A DNA stretch of 64,000 nt, taken from Archangium gephyra (lineage in GTDB: Bacteria > Myxococcota > Myxococcia > Myxococcales > Myxococcaceae). Numbering within the stretch: position 1 is the first letter of the stretch; each line of letters opens with the position of its first letter. A program made the position numbers and the translations under genes. The DNA is taken from assembly GCF_001027285.1 (NCBI RefSeq), contig NZ_CP011509.1:11432501-11496500 (forward strand), given 5' to 3'. The notes under the pieces are model-generated. The model had not been told where the DNA came from, did not search any database, and saw only the letters and a program-made list of their open reading frames with translations. Below are positions 18,151 through 25,907 of this stretch, piece after piece.

Positions 18151-20100
18151 TTGCACTCCGCCTTGGAGTGCATAGGGAAGAGCCAGCTGCGTGGCACGAT
18201 GCTCGCAGTCCCTGCTCGACCCGATGATCTCCTCTCTTGCGTTGGCTTGCCCCTGTCAGCCCCCCACCGCGAACCGGGGGAGTGCCCCACCCTGGTACGC
18301 AACCGGGGCTCGACGAGCGGAACCCTGCCCTCGGCCTGGGCCGCCCCGCGCGAGGACGGCCTCATCGGCCAGCGGCTCGGCACCTTCCGGGTGGTGCGCC
18401 AGCTGGGCCGGGGCGGAATGGGGTGCGTCTACCTCGCCGAGCACGCCCTCATCCAGAAGCGGGTGGCCGTGAAGGTGCTGCACGCCCACCTCGCGCAGGA
18501 CGCGAAGCTGGTGTCGCGCTTCCTCGCCGAGGCGCGCGCGGCCAGCCGCATCCAGCACGAGAACGTGGTGCTCGTCTTCGATCTCGACACGCTCGAGGGC
18601 CGGCCCTACCTCGTCATGGAGTACCTGGAGGGCGTGACGCTGGCCTCCTTCGCCCGCGAGCGGCTGGAGCCCGAGGTGGCCGTGGACGTGCTCGCGCAGG
18701 TGTGTGACGCGCTCGGCGCCGCGCACGCGCAGGGCGTCATCCACCGGGATCTCAAGCCGGCCAACATCTTCGTCCTTCCCCGCGAGGAAGGCGGCTACCG
18801 GGTGAAGCTGCTGGACTTCGGCATCGCCAAGCACCTCTACGCCCAGGCGGAAGACACGCCCACCCAGGCCGGCGTGCTGCTGGGCACTCCCGAGTACATG
18901 GCCCCCGAGCAGTGCGGAGAGGGCCCGGTGGACGCGCGCACGGACCTCTACGCGGCCGGGGTGCTCGGCTATCACCTGCTCACCGGCCAGCTCCCCTTCA
19001 GCGGGCGCACCACGGCGGAGGTGCTGCTCGCCCACCTGCGCGTCACGCCCCGGCCGGCGCACGAGCTCGCGCCCCGGGTGCCCGCGGCGCTCTCGCGGGT
19101 GCTGCAACGTGCCATGGCCCGGCAGCCGGAGGAGCGCTACGCCAGCGCCGCCGAGCTCAAGACCGCGCTCCTCGCCGCCATCAGCCCGGGCAGGAGCGCC
19201 GCCCCTCCCGCCTTCCACGCCCGGCTCTCCGTGAAGGACGGCGAGGCCCCGCGGCGGCTCGGGTGTGATCAGGTGGGCCGCACCGGGCTCTTCCTGCGCA
19301 CCGACGCACCGCCGCCGCTGCTCACCCCGGTGCGGCTGCTGCTGGAGCTGCCCGGCGGCGAGCTGCCCTGCACCGGCCAGGTGGTGCGGCACGTGACGCC
19401 GGCCCAGGCCGAGGCGTGGGGAATGGAGCCCGGCTTCGGGGTGGAGCTGCAGCACATCCCCGCCGACTTCCACGAGACCCTCACCCGCCTGCTCTCCGGC
19501 ACGCGCGCCCCGGCCACCGCGCCCGTGCGCGACAACCCCGAGGCGGAGCACGTCCTGCGCGACTTCCGCAACCGGGCCCAGGGCGACCACTACGCCCTGC
19601 TCGGCCTGGCGCCCGATGCGACCCGGGAGCGGGTGCGCGAGGCGGCGCGGCTCGCGCGGCAGACCCTCGAGTCGCTGCTCTCCGGCGCGCTGTCGGCGGA
19701 GCAGCGGACCCAGGTGGAGCGGCAGCTCGAGCGCGTCTCGCAGGCACTGCTCGTCCTCGGCAACCTGGAGCGGCGCGTGGAGTATGACGGCGCCCGGCGC
19801 AACGCGGCCGGCATCATCCGCTGCCTCGCCGAGGGGCTCACCGTCTCCCAGTTGGAGGAGGCCCGGCAGCGCTTCCTCGCCCGGGAGCGCGGAGCGGATT
19901 CACGCTCGCTGGTGCACCTGCTGTCGGCGCGGCTGCACGAGAAGTCGGGGCAGAACGCCCAGGCGCTCGCCGCCTACGAGCAGGCCGTGCAGGCTGATCC
20001 GCTCCACCTCGAGACCCTCAACGGCTACCGCACCCTCCAGCTCAAGCTGCGGGGTGAGCCGCGCAGGCCCTCGGGCTCCTGGCCCACGCGGCCCCTCTAA
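18151..20100 (+). CDS. Serine/threonine protein kinase with PilZ and J-like/TPR C-terminus
   Basis: The protein has 649 residues from a TTG at 18151 with AGGGAG 9 nt upstream; ATG at 18199 is an alternative without a clear SD. The kinase domain (about residues 72-335) has LGRGGMGCVYLAEH, VAVKVL, HRDLKPANIF, LLDFGIAKH and GTPEYMAPEQ, all catalytic elements intact. A PilZ-like domain follows (PPAFHARLSVKDGE to FGVELQHIP), then a J-like segment (DHYALLGLAPDATRERV, no HPD) and a TPR-like tail. The layout is the same as the kinase at 9216-11030, so the two are paralogues, on opposite sides of the polysaccharide genes. It has no membrane helix. Confidence 0.88.
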   Translation: MHSALECIGKSQLRGTMLAVPARPDDLLSCVGLPLSAPHREPGECPTLVRNRGSTSGTLPSAWAAPREDGLIGQRLGTFRVVRQLGRGGMGCVYLAEHALIQKRVAVKVLHAHLAQDAKLVSRFLAEARAASRIQHENVVLVFDLDTLEGRPYLVMEYLEGVTLASFARERLEPEVAVDVLAQVCDALGAAHAQGVIHRDLKPANIFVLPREEGGYRVKLLDFGIAKHLYAQAEDTPTQAGVLLGTPEYMAPEQCGEGPVDARTDLYAAGVLGYHLLTGQLPFSGRTTAEVLLAHLRVTPRPAHELAPRVPAALSRVLQRAMARQPEERYASAAELKTALLAAISPGRSAAPPAFHARLSVKDGEAPRRLGCDQVGRTGLFLRTDAPPPLLTPVRLLLELPGGELPCTGQVVRHVTPAQAEAWGMEPGFGVELQHIPADFHETLTRLLSGTRAPATAPVRDNPEAEHVLRDFRNRAQGDHYALLGLAPDATRERVREAARLARQTLESLLSGALSAEQRTQVERQLERVSQALLVLGNLERRVEYDGARRNAAGIIRCLAEGLTVSQLEEARQRFLARERGADSRSLVHLLSARLHEKSGQNAQALAAYEQAVQADPLHLETLNGYRTLQLKLRGEPRRPSGSWPTRPL

Positions 20101-20176
20101 GCCAGCGGAAGTAGGTTCTTTCAGGGGTGCTCTTTGCAGCAGCGCAGGGGGCGCCTTCCGGGCGCGCGGCGTGCCG

Positions 20177-20199
20177 ACTGGTCCGACAGTCGGACCAGT
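20177..20199. other. 23-bp perfect palindrome in a convergent intergenic region
   Basis: ACTGGTCCGAC-A-GTCGGACCAGT has perfect 11-bp arms around one base. It lies between the 3' ends of the kinase (20100, plus) and the next gene (20270, minus). The position suits a bidirectional terminator, although no T-tract follows in either direction. Confidence 0.5.
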
Positions 20200-20269
20200 T
20201 GCGCCTCGTCGCCGCCGGAACCTCCCCCCTGACAGGAGTGACTCCTCCTGGCTCAGGGAAGCGCGCCCG

Positions 20270-21517
20270 CTACGCCGCCCAGCGGCGCACGATGCGATCC
20301 GTGGCCTCGGCCTGGGCCGCATCCGCCAGCAGCTCCATGCCCACGCCTCGCGCGCCCAGCCGCACGCGTCCACTGTCGGCGGCGGGCCCCGGGCGCACCT
20401 CGTCCGCGTGCCACAGCTCTCCCCCGCTGGCGAGCACCACCTGCCGCATGCGCACGTCGAATTCCGGCTCCGACAGCAGCCGCATGTGCTCCACCAGCAG
20501 CTCCACCGTCACGTCCGCCTCGGGCTTCCGGCCTCCCGGGCCGGTGAGGCCGCGGAAGACGTCGGCGGAGCGCCCGGCCGGGAGGAAGGCGGCATACCCG
20601 GGCCGGAGCACCGCCACGCCGGGCTCCGCCTGCTTCGCGGACCGCGCGCTCTCCAGGGCGCGCCAGGCCGGCAGCACCGACACCTCGTGCACTCGCGGCG
20701 TGCCATCCACCTCGCCCGCGAAGGGCGACTGGCGGTGCAGGTCCAACAGCGAGGCGAGCAGGCCCGCCCGGCCCGCGTGGCGCACGGTGAAGGCACGCTC
20801 GCCCTCGACACGCACCTCGCCCCAGGCCGGCAGCGCGGAGATGCCCTGAGCTCCGAGGGACGCCAGCGACACCTGCACCGGCTCGCCGAAGCGCGGCTGC
20901 CACATCAACCGCTTCGCGGTGAGCCAGAAGCGCCCCGTGCACCGCAGGTAGTAGTAGAGGACGAGCGCCCCGCCCGCGAAGAGCATGGGCGCGGGCCTGC
21001 CGAAGCGCTCCAGTCCGTAGCGGTTGGTGAGGGCCAGCAGCGCGAACACCCACGTGCCGGGCCAGGAGAGCAGGTTCCTCAGCCCCTGCCGGCCCTCGAG
21101 CAGCACCGGCTCGTCACCCCGGGGCGGCTGGGGCCGGGGCTCGCTCAGCAGCGTCTCCAGGCGTCCGAGCACCTCGCCCAGCGACGCCTCGCCCCGCCGG
21201 GTGAAGTGGGAGAGCCGCTTGCGGGCGAGCACCTCCAGCCGCTTCCGCTGTCGCAGCAGCCTCGAGGTGCCGCCGTCGCCCTGGGCCAGCCGCTCGCGCA
21301 CGGGCGTCTCCAGCAGCTGGGCCTCGCGCAGCGGCTCCGTGTTCGCGCGCAGCAGCCGCTTCCAGCGCGGCGAGCGCATCATCCGCAGCAGTCCCGTGTA
21401 GCAGGCAGCGGACTGGGCCATGACATCCAGGGCCTGACGGACGCCGGATCCGGAACCGTCCTCGGAGGAAGTGCCGGTACCAGACGGGGGGGCGACGCGG
21501 GGGGAAGTCTGGAGCAT
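20270..21517 (-). CDS. Hypothetical membrane protein
   Basis: The protein has 415 residues from the ATG ending at 21517, with GAGGA about 8 nt upstream. It has an Arg-rich N-terminal third with a coiled-coil-like region (SRLLRQRKRLEVLARKRLSH). A likely double-spanning hairpin follows (LLSWPGTWVFALLALTNRYG and PMLFAGGALVLYYYLRC), then a soluble C-terminal ~210 residues. I do not recognise a family. The piece FWLTAKRLMWQPRFGEPVQV after the hairpin is reminiscent of bacterial PH-like domains, but this is weak. It converges on the kinase gene. Function is unknown. Confidence 0.6.
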   Translation of the reverse strand: MLQTSPRVAPPSGTGTSSEDGSGSGVRQALDVMAQSAACYTGLLRMMRSPRWKRLLRANTEPLREAQLLETPVRERLAQGDGGTSRLLRQRKRLEVLARKRLSHFTRRGEASLGEVLGRLETLLSEPRPQPPRGDEPVLLEGRQGLRNLLSWPGTWVFALLALTNRYGLERFGRPAPMLFAGGALVLYYYLRCTGRFWLTAKRLMWQPRFGEPVQVSLASLGAQGISALPAWGEVRVEGERAFTVRHAGRAGLLASLLDLHRQSPFAGEVDGTPRVHEVSVLPAWRALESARSAKQAEPGVAVLRPGYAAFLPAGRSADVFRGLTGPGGRKPEADVTVELLVEHMRLLSEPEFDVRMRQVVLASGGELWHADEVRPGPAADSGRVRLGARGVGMELLADAAQAEATDRIVRRWAA

Positions 21518-21706
21518 GCCGTGAGTCCTCTCGACGGTTCCCCCACCAAACTGCCTGGCCTGGGGTTTCAATCCAGGTCACAAACCACTGGCACCGGGAC
21601 GACGATGCCTGGGGGGCGAACAGCCAAGCATAACGTCCCCTCCTGACTCCCCGCCAACCCGGGTTGAAGTCCAGCAGCAGGGGCCCCTGACGCACGGCGT
21701 CAACCG

Positions 21707-23074
21707 TCAGCCCTTGCGACGGCGCATGCCCCCGTCCGTGGACGGCTCGTACTGAAGGAGCGGCGGCACGAGCGGCAGGCGGAGCTTGAAGCAGGTGCCC
21801 TTGCCCTCCTCGCTCTCCACCTCGATGTGGCCCCCGTGGGACTTCACGATGCCGTGCACCACCGACAGCCCCAGCCCCGTGCCCTCGCCGGAGGGCTTGG
21901 TGGTGAAGAAGGGCTCGAAGAGGTGGCGCTTCGTCTCCTCGGACATGCCCGTGCCGGTGTCGCTCACCTCCACGTGGATGGACTCCGCGTCGCGGCGCGT
22001 GCGGATGCGCACCAGCCCGCCGGACGCGGTGGCCTGCCCGGCGTTCACCAGCAGGTTCACCAGCACCTGGACGAGCTGCCGCGGCCGGCCCACCGAGCGC
22101 CCCACCCCGCCCAGCTCCTTCTCCACCCGCACGTGGCTCAGCTGGCCGTGCACGATGCGCAGCGCCGTCTCCACCTCGGCGTCGAGCTCGTACGAGGTGT
22201 GGGCCTCCGGGTCCCCCCGCGCGAAGCGGCGCAGGTCCCCGACGATGGTGTTCACCCGTTTGATGCCGTCCAGCGTGGCCGGGAGCACGTCGTCCACGTA
22301 CTCCTTCATCACCTCGGACAGGTTCGGCTCGTCGCGCAGGTCCCGGAGCATCGAGTTGACGTTGCTCGTCACGAAGCTCATCGGGTTGTTGATTTCATGC
22401 GCCACGCCCGCCGCCAACATGCCCAGGCTGGACAACCGCTCCTGCTCGAGCGCCCGCTGATGCAGCTGCTGCAATTCCTGATGGGCGGCCTCCAGCTCGC
22501 CGTGGGTCTGAGCCAGAGCCTGGTGGGCCTTCTCCAATTCCCCGCGCTGCCGCAGCACCTGCTCCAGCACCCCGCGCAGCGCGGTGATCCGCTTCTCCGA
22601 CACCAGGAAGCCAAAAACACCCAGCAGGAGGAAGGCCAGGGTCATGCCCGGCTCGGCGCCCGACCCCAGCGCGGCCACGGCCACCACTCCCAGGTACACG
22701 GCCGTGCGATGGCGGACCCACCGGTCCACCCCGGAGAACAGCAGCAGGCTGTAGGGCACGAACACCCACGCCAGCGGATGCCAGTGCGTCGCGGTGCCCC
22801 CCACCACGCTCCCCACCAGATTGGCGAGCAGCCGCACCGTCTCCGCCACCCCCCGGCCGCTCCGCCGGGTCACCCACTCGACGAGCAGCACGTTGACGAA
22901 GCCGAGCACCACCCACACGCCCGCCAGCGCGAGGAGCACGGACCACTGGCCCCAGAACCAGAAGAACAACGCCGCGTTGAACACAACTGGGCCCAGGCCC
23001 GCCACGAGCTGGAGGCCCGGGTGGAACTGCTCCGGATCCGCTTCCAGCACGGGCTGCTTCGCGTGGGCATCCAT
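21707..23074 (-). CDS. Membrane-bound sensor histidine kinase
   Basis: The protein has 455 residues from the ATG ending at 23074. The N-terminal half has about five or six transmembrane segments (for example NAALFFWFWGQWSVLLALAG) with no large periplasmic loop, so it may sense something in the membrane. A coiled coil (about 160-215) leads to the dimerisation/H-box AAGVAHEINNP (His226). The ATPase part carries NLLVNAGQA (N-box), DTGTGMS (G1), FEPFFTTKP (F-box) and GTGLGLSVVHGIV (G2). All catalytic boxes are intact. The gene for a single-domain receiver lies 16 nt upstream on the same strand, so the two likely form a phosphorelay. The output is not evident. Confidence 0.93.
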   Translation of the reverse strand: MDAHAKQPVLEADPEQFHPGLQLVAGLGPVVFNAALFFWFWGQWSVLLALAGVWVVLGFVNVLLVEWVTRRSGRGVAETVRLLANLVGSVVGGTATHWHPLAWVFVPYSLLLFSGVDRWVRHRTAVYLGVVAVAALGSGAEPGMTLAFLLLGVFGFLVSEKRITALRGVLEQVLRQRGELEKAHQALAQTHGELEAAHQELQQLHQRALEQERLSSLGMLAAGVAHEINNPMSFVTSNVNSMLRDLRDEPNLSEVMKEYVDDVLPATLDGIKRVNTIVGDLRRFARGDPEAHTSYELDAEVETALRIVHGQLSHVRVEKELGGVGRSVGRPRQLVQVLVNLLVNAGQATASGGLVRIRTRRDAESIHVEVSDTGTGMSEETKRHLFEPFFTTKPSGEGTGLGLSVVHGIVKSHGGHIEVESEEGKGTCFKLRLPLVPPLLQYEPSTDGGMRRRKG

Positions 23075-23090
23075 GGGTGCCGCGGACTGC

Positions 23091-23477
23091 TCAGGGGCCC
23101 GAGGTGGCCGGACCCTGCTGGCCCTGTCCGCCCAGGAGGGCGCGCACATCGGCCACCAGGCGATCATCGTCCCAGGGCTTGCTGATGAAGTGGGAGATGA
23201 CCCCGGACTCGGACCCCCCCGACAGGTCCGCGTGCCCGGAGATGAGGATGCGCGCGGCCCGGGGCGCGATGCGCAGCACCTGCCCGAGCAGCTCCAACCC
23301 GTTCATCCCCCGCATGCGGAAGTCGGAGATGACGACGTCCGCCTCGAAGGTGGCCAGCTTCTCGATGGCCTCCTGGCCATTGAGCGCCACCTCGATGGAG
23401 AAGCCCTCGCGCCGCAGCAGGCGGCGAAGGGCTCCAACGACATGTACTTCATCATCGACGATGAGAATCCTGGCCAT
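23091..23477 (-). CDS. Single-domain response regulator (receiver only)
   Basis: The protein has 128 residues from the ATG ending at 23477, with GGAG 5 nt upstream. It is a CheY-like receiver: acidic pair DDE at 8-10, phosphoacceptor Asp52 in VVISDFRMRGMNG, SGHAD with the switch residue, and ISKPWDD with the conserved Lys. There is no output domain. The closest resemblance is to the receivers of RpfG-type regulators (FISKPWDDDRL). It is the first gene of a two-gene operon with the histidine kinase. A TAGGGT candidate -10 at 23510-23515 (minus) precedes it. Confidence 0.93.
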   Translation of the reverse strand: MARILIVDDEVHVVGALRRLLRREGFSIEVALNGQEAIEKLATFEADVVISDFRMRGMNGLELLGQVLRIAPRAARILISGHADLSGGSESGVISHFISKPWDDDRLVADVRALLGGQGQQGPATSGP

Positions 23478-23788
23478 GGGGGCTCCGAGCCACACCGGCA
23501 CGTGCATCCACCCTACACCAGATGCGGAAGCTGCTCGTGCCGGGACACTGCGTGGACAGGACGGCGGACGCTCGAGTGCCGGCACGCCGCACGAGCGGCC
23601 CGCCGGAGGGCTTCAGGAAGACACGGGAGACGGCGTGGGGCGTGAGAAGGGCAGGCATGGGACAGCGGCGGCGAAGACAGGGAAATCCCGACGTCAGGAA
23701 CTCCTCCGGGTCCCGATGATTCCTGGCCCGGCCGTCAAAGACGGAGACTCCCGAAAGAATAACAGAGACCGTTCCGCGCGGCGCGAGC
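23478..23788. other. Intergenic region upstream of the receiver gene
   Basis: About 310 bp lie between the receiver start and the stop of the Nudix gene (both minus). Apart from TAGGGT at 23510-23515 on the minus strand I see no RNA gene, coding frame or strong terminator. Confidence 0.45.
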
Positions 23789-24388
23789 TCAGAGTGATTT
23801 CGGAGCGGGGAGGCCGGACAGCTGGGAGGCCATCCGCAGCAGATCCCTCAGGATGCGGCCGGTGGCCCCCCAGATGACGTGGGTGCCGTAGGTATAGAAG
23901 TCCACGTCGTACTCCACCCCACGTACATGGCGGCGCTCGGTACGGCGGATGGCCGGGTCCAGGAGGGCCTCCAGGGGCACCTCGAGGATGTACTCCACCT
24001 CGTCCGGGTTGGGCTGGTACTCCAGGCCGTGGGGGATGACACCCACGAAGGGCTGGATGCGGAAGTCGGTGAGGGTGGGCACCTCGTCCAGGGCGCCGAG
24101 CACGCGCACCCCGGACACGTCGATGCCCAGCTCCTCGCGCGTCTCGCGCAGGGCGGTGTGCAGGGGGGTGGCGTCCTCGGCGTCCCGGGAGCCGCCGGGG
24201 AAGGAGTACTGGCCGGCGTGGTGGCGCAGCGTGGTGGGGCGCTTGGTGAAGAGGACGTGGGGGGCGCCGTCACGCACGAGCAGGGGCACCAGCACCGCGG
24301 CCTCGCGCAGCACGACGCCGGGCAGGTGGAGGGCCCGGGGGGACCGGGTGGCCAGGTGGTTCTCCAGCGCGTCGAAGAGTGCGTCCAC
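23789..24388 (-). CDS. Nudix hydrolase, CoA-pyrophosphatase type
   Basis: The protein has 199 residues from a GTG ending at 24388. HVLFTKRPTTLRHHAGQ followed by YSFPGGSRD is the UPF0035 signature of CoA pyrophosphatases (compare NudL). The Nudix box is GGSRDAEDATPLHTALRETR continuing into EELGI, with the metal-binding REXXEE core. It should hydrolyse CoA or other nucleoside-diphosphate derivatives in the cytoplasm. The start lies 3 nt after the uppP stop, so it is the second gene of that operon. Confidence 0.9.
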   Translation of the reverse strand: MDALFDALENHLATRSPRALHLPGVVLREAAVLVPLLVRDGAPHVLFTKRPTTLRHHAGQYSFPGGSRDAEDATPLHTALRETREELGIDVSGVRVLGALDEVPTLTDFRIQPFVGVIPHGLEYQPNPDEVEYILEVPLEALLDPAIRRTERRHVRGVEYDVDFYTYGTHVIWGATGRILRDLLRMASQLSGLPAPKSL

Positions 24389-24391
24389 GGC

Positions 24392-25285
24392 TCAGTCCGT
24401 TCCCTGCCTCTCCACGGGCACCTTCAGAGGCTTGTTGGAGGTATCCACGTTCTCCACCCCGGACATGGGGCGGAGGAAGCCCTGGTTGAGCAGCACCAGC
24501 AGCACCACGCCCAGCACCACCCGGTAGACGATGAAGATGAGGGTGGAGCGCTTGCGCAGGTAGCTCAACAGCCAGGCGATGGCGGCCCATCCCGAGGCGA
24601 AGGCCACCAGCGTGCCCGTCACCAGGGCCATGGTGGAGGGGCGCTCGGTGGCCTCCAGCAGGTGCTTGAGCTCGAAGATGCCGGCCAGGGAGGTGGCGGG
24701 GATGGAGAGCAGGAAGGAGTAGCGCGCCGCGTCCTCGCGCCGCAGCCCCAGGGACAGGGCGCCGGTGATGGTGGTGCCCGAGCGCGAGGAGCCGGGGATG
24801 AGGGCGAGTGCCTGCCACAGCCCGACGATGAGGCCATCGCGCCAGCGCATGTCGTCCAGGGTGCGCTTGTGGGAGGCCATCCGCTCCACGACGAAGAGGA
24901 TGAGGGCGAGGACGATGAGGCTGCCGGAGATGACGTAGAGGGAGCGGAGGGAGCCCTCGATGGTCTTCTTGAAGGCCAGGCCGCAGATGCCGATGGGCAG
25001 GGTGCCGATGAGGACGAACCAGGCCAGGCGCGACTCGGTGGTGGCGAAGGGCTGGCGCCGAACGAGGCCCTGGAAGAAGGCGCGCAGGAGGGTGACGATG
25101 TCGTGGCGGAAGTAGATGAGGACGGCGGCCACGGTGCCGAGCTGGATGACGGCGGAGTAGGCGGCGCCGGGGTCGGGCCAGCCGAACAGCTCCGGGACGA
25201 TGCGCAGGTGCGCGGTGGAGCTGATGGGGAGGAACTCGGTCAGCCCCTGGACCAGCCCGAGGACGATGGCTTGAAGGAGACTCAT
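24392..25285 (-). CDS. uppP: Undecaprenyl-diphosphate phosphatase
   Basis: The protein has 297 residues from the ATG ending at 25285 (MSLLQAIVLGLVQGLTEFLP). The two active-site blocks of the BacA/UppP family are present: GLTEFLPISSTAHL near the N-terminus and LIPGSSRSGTTITGALSLG in the middle. About eight membrane helices are seen. The enzyme recycles undecaprenyl pyrophosphate to the monophosphate carrier for peptidoglycan and surface glycans and contributes to bacitracin tolerance. It is followed by the Nudix gene and diverges from the YchJ-like gene. Confidence 0.96.
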   Translation of the reverse strand: MSLLQAIVLGLVQGLTEFLPISSTAHLRIVPELFGWPDPGAAYSAVIQLGTVAAVLIYFRHDIVTLLRAFFQGLVRRQPFATTESRLAWFVLIGTLPIGICGLAFKKTIEGSLRSLYVISGSLIVLALILFVVERMASHKRTLDDMRWRDGLIVGLWQALALIPGSSRSGTTITGALSLGLRREDAARYSFLLSIPATSLAGIFELKHLLEATERPSTMALVTGTLVAFASGWAAIAWLLSYLRKRSTLIFIVYRVVLGVVLLVLLNQGFLRPMSGVENVDTSNKPLKVPVERQGTD

Positions 25286-25364
25286 ACGTGTGGGGCAGTG
25301 GATGTATGCGCTACCCTGCGGGGCAGCAAGCGCCTTCGTCGCGTGCTGTCGTCCGGGAACGTCC

Positions 25365-25856
25365 ATGCCCCCTGCCCCGCCCTGTCCCTGCACCTCTGGC
25401 CTGCGCTACCGCGAGTGTTGTGCCCGCTACCACCGGGGCGAGGCGGAGGCGCCGGACGCCGAGGCATTGATGCGCTCGCGCTACAGCGCCTTCGCCTTGA
25501 AGGAGGTGGAGTACCTGTGGCGCACGCTGCACCCGGAGCACCCGGACCGGGCGAAGCCGAAGGAGGAGGTGCTGCGCGAGCTGCGGGCGGTGGCGAGCGG
25601 GCACAAGTACCCGAGGTTGCACGTGCTGGACCGCCAGCCGCCGGACGAGACGGGAAAGGCGGTGGTGCTCTTCTACGCGCGCATCTTCGAGAAGGGAAAA
25701 GACCGCTCGTTCGTGGAGCGGTCGGAGTTCCGTCACGATGGAACGGGGTGGCGCTACCTGTCGGGAGACGGTTTCCCCGCGAGCGAGAGCCCCCGTCCAC
25801 CCGAGACCCTCACCCTGGCCAATTTCCCCTCGCCCACCGGGAGAGGGACGGGGTGA
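25365..25856 (+). CDS. YchJ-like (UPF0225) protein with SEC-C-type metal-binding N-terminus
   Basis: The protein has 163 residues from the ATG at 25365. The N-terminus PPCPCTSGLRYRECCARYH is the Cys-rich zinc-binding motif shared by YchJ and SEC-C proteins. The sequence MRSRYSAFALKEVEYLWRTL and the FVERSEFRHDGTGWRYLSG ending match the NTF2-like UPF0225 fold. Function is unknown for the family. Odd point: homologues usually end just after the WRY strand. Here about 20 extra residues are encoded by a small inverted-repeat element (25807-25859) that also supplies the stop codon. Confidence 0.85.
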   Translation: MPPAPPCPCTSGLRYRECCARYHRGEAEAPDAEALMRSRYSAFALKEVEYLWRTLHPEHPDRAKPKEEVLRELRAVASGHKYPRLHVLDRQPPDETGKAVVLFYARIFEKGKDRSFVERSEFRHDGTGWRYLSGDGFPASESPRPPETLTLANFPSPTGRGTG

Positions 25857-25859
25857 GGG
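25807..25859. repeat. REP/MITE-like palindromic element at the ychJ-like 3' end
   Basis: The ends are inverted: CCCTCACCCT at 25807-25816 against GGGGTGAGGG at 25850-25859. An inner pair, cccctcgccc/gggagaggg, flanks a short loop. The same core (ccctctccc-aga-gggagaggg) is at 59100-59120 after the MgtC-like gene. It belongs to the widespread class of short GC-rich intergenic palindromes; here it forms the end of a coding frame. Confidence 0.55.
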
Positions 25860-25907
25860 TGCCATGCCCCCCGGGTTGCCCCCGTGCGCCCACCGTGCCC
25901 CCCTGCC

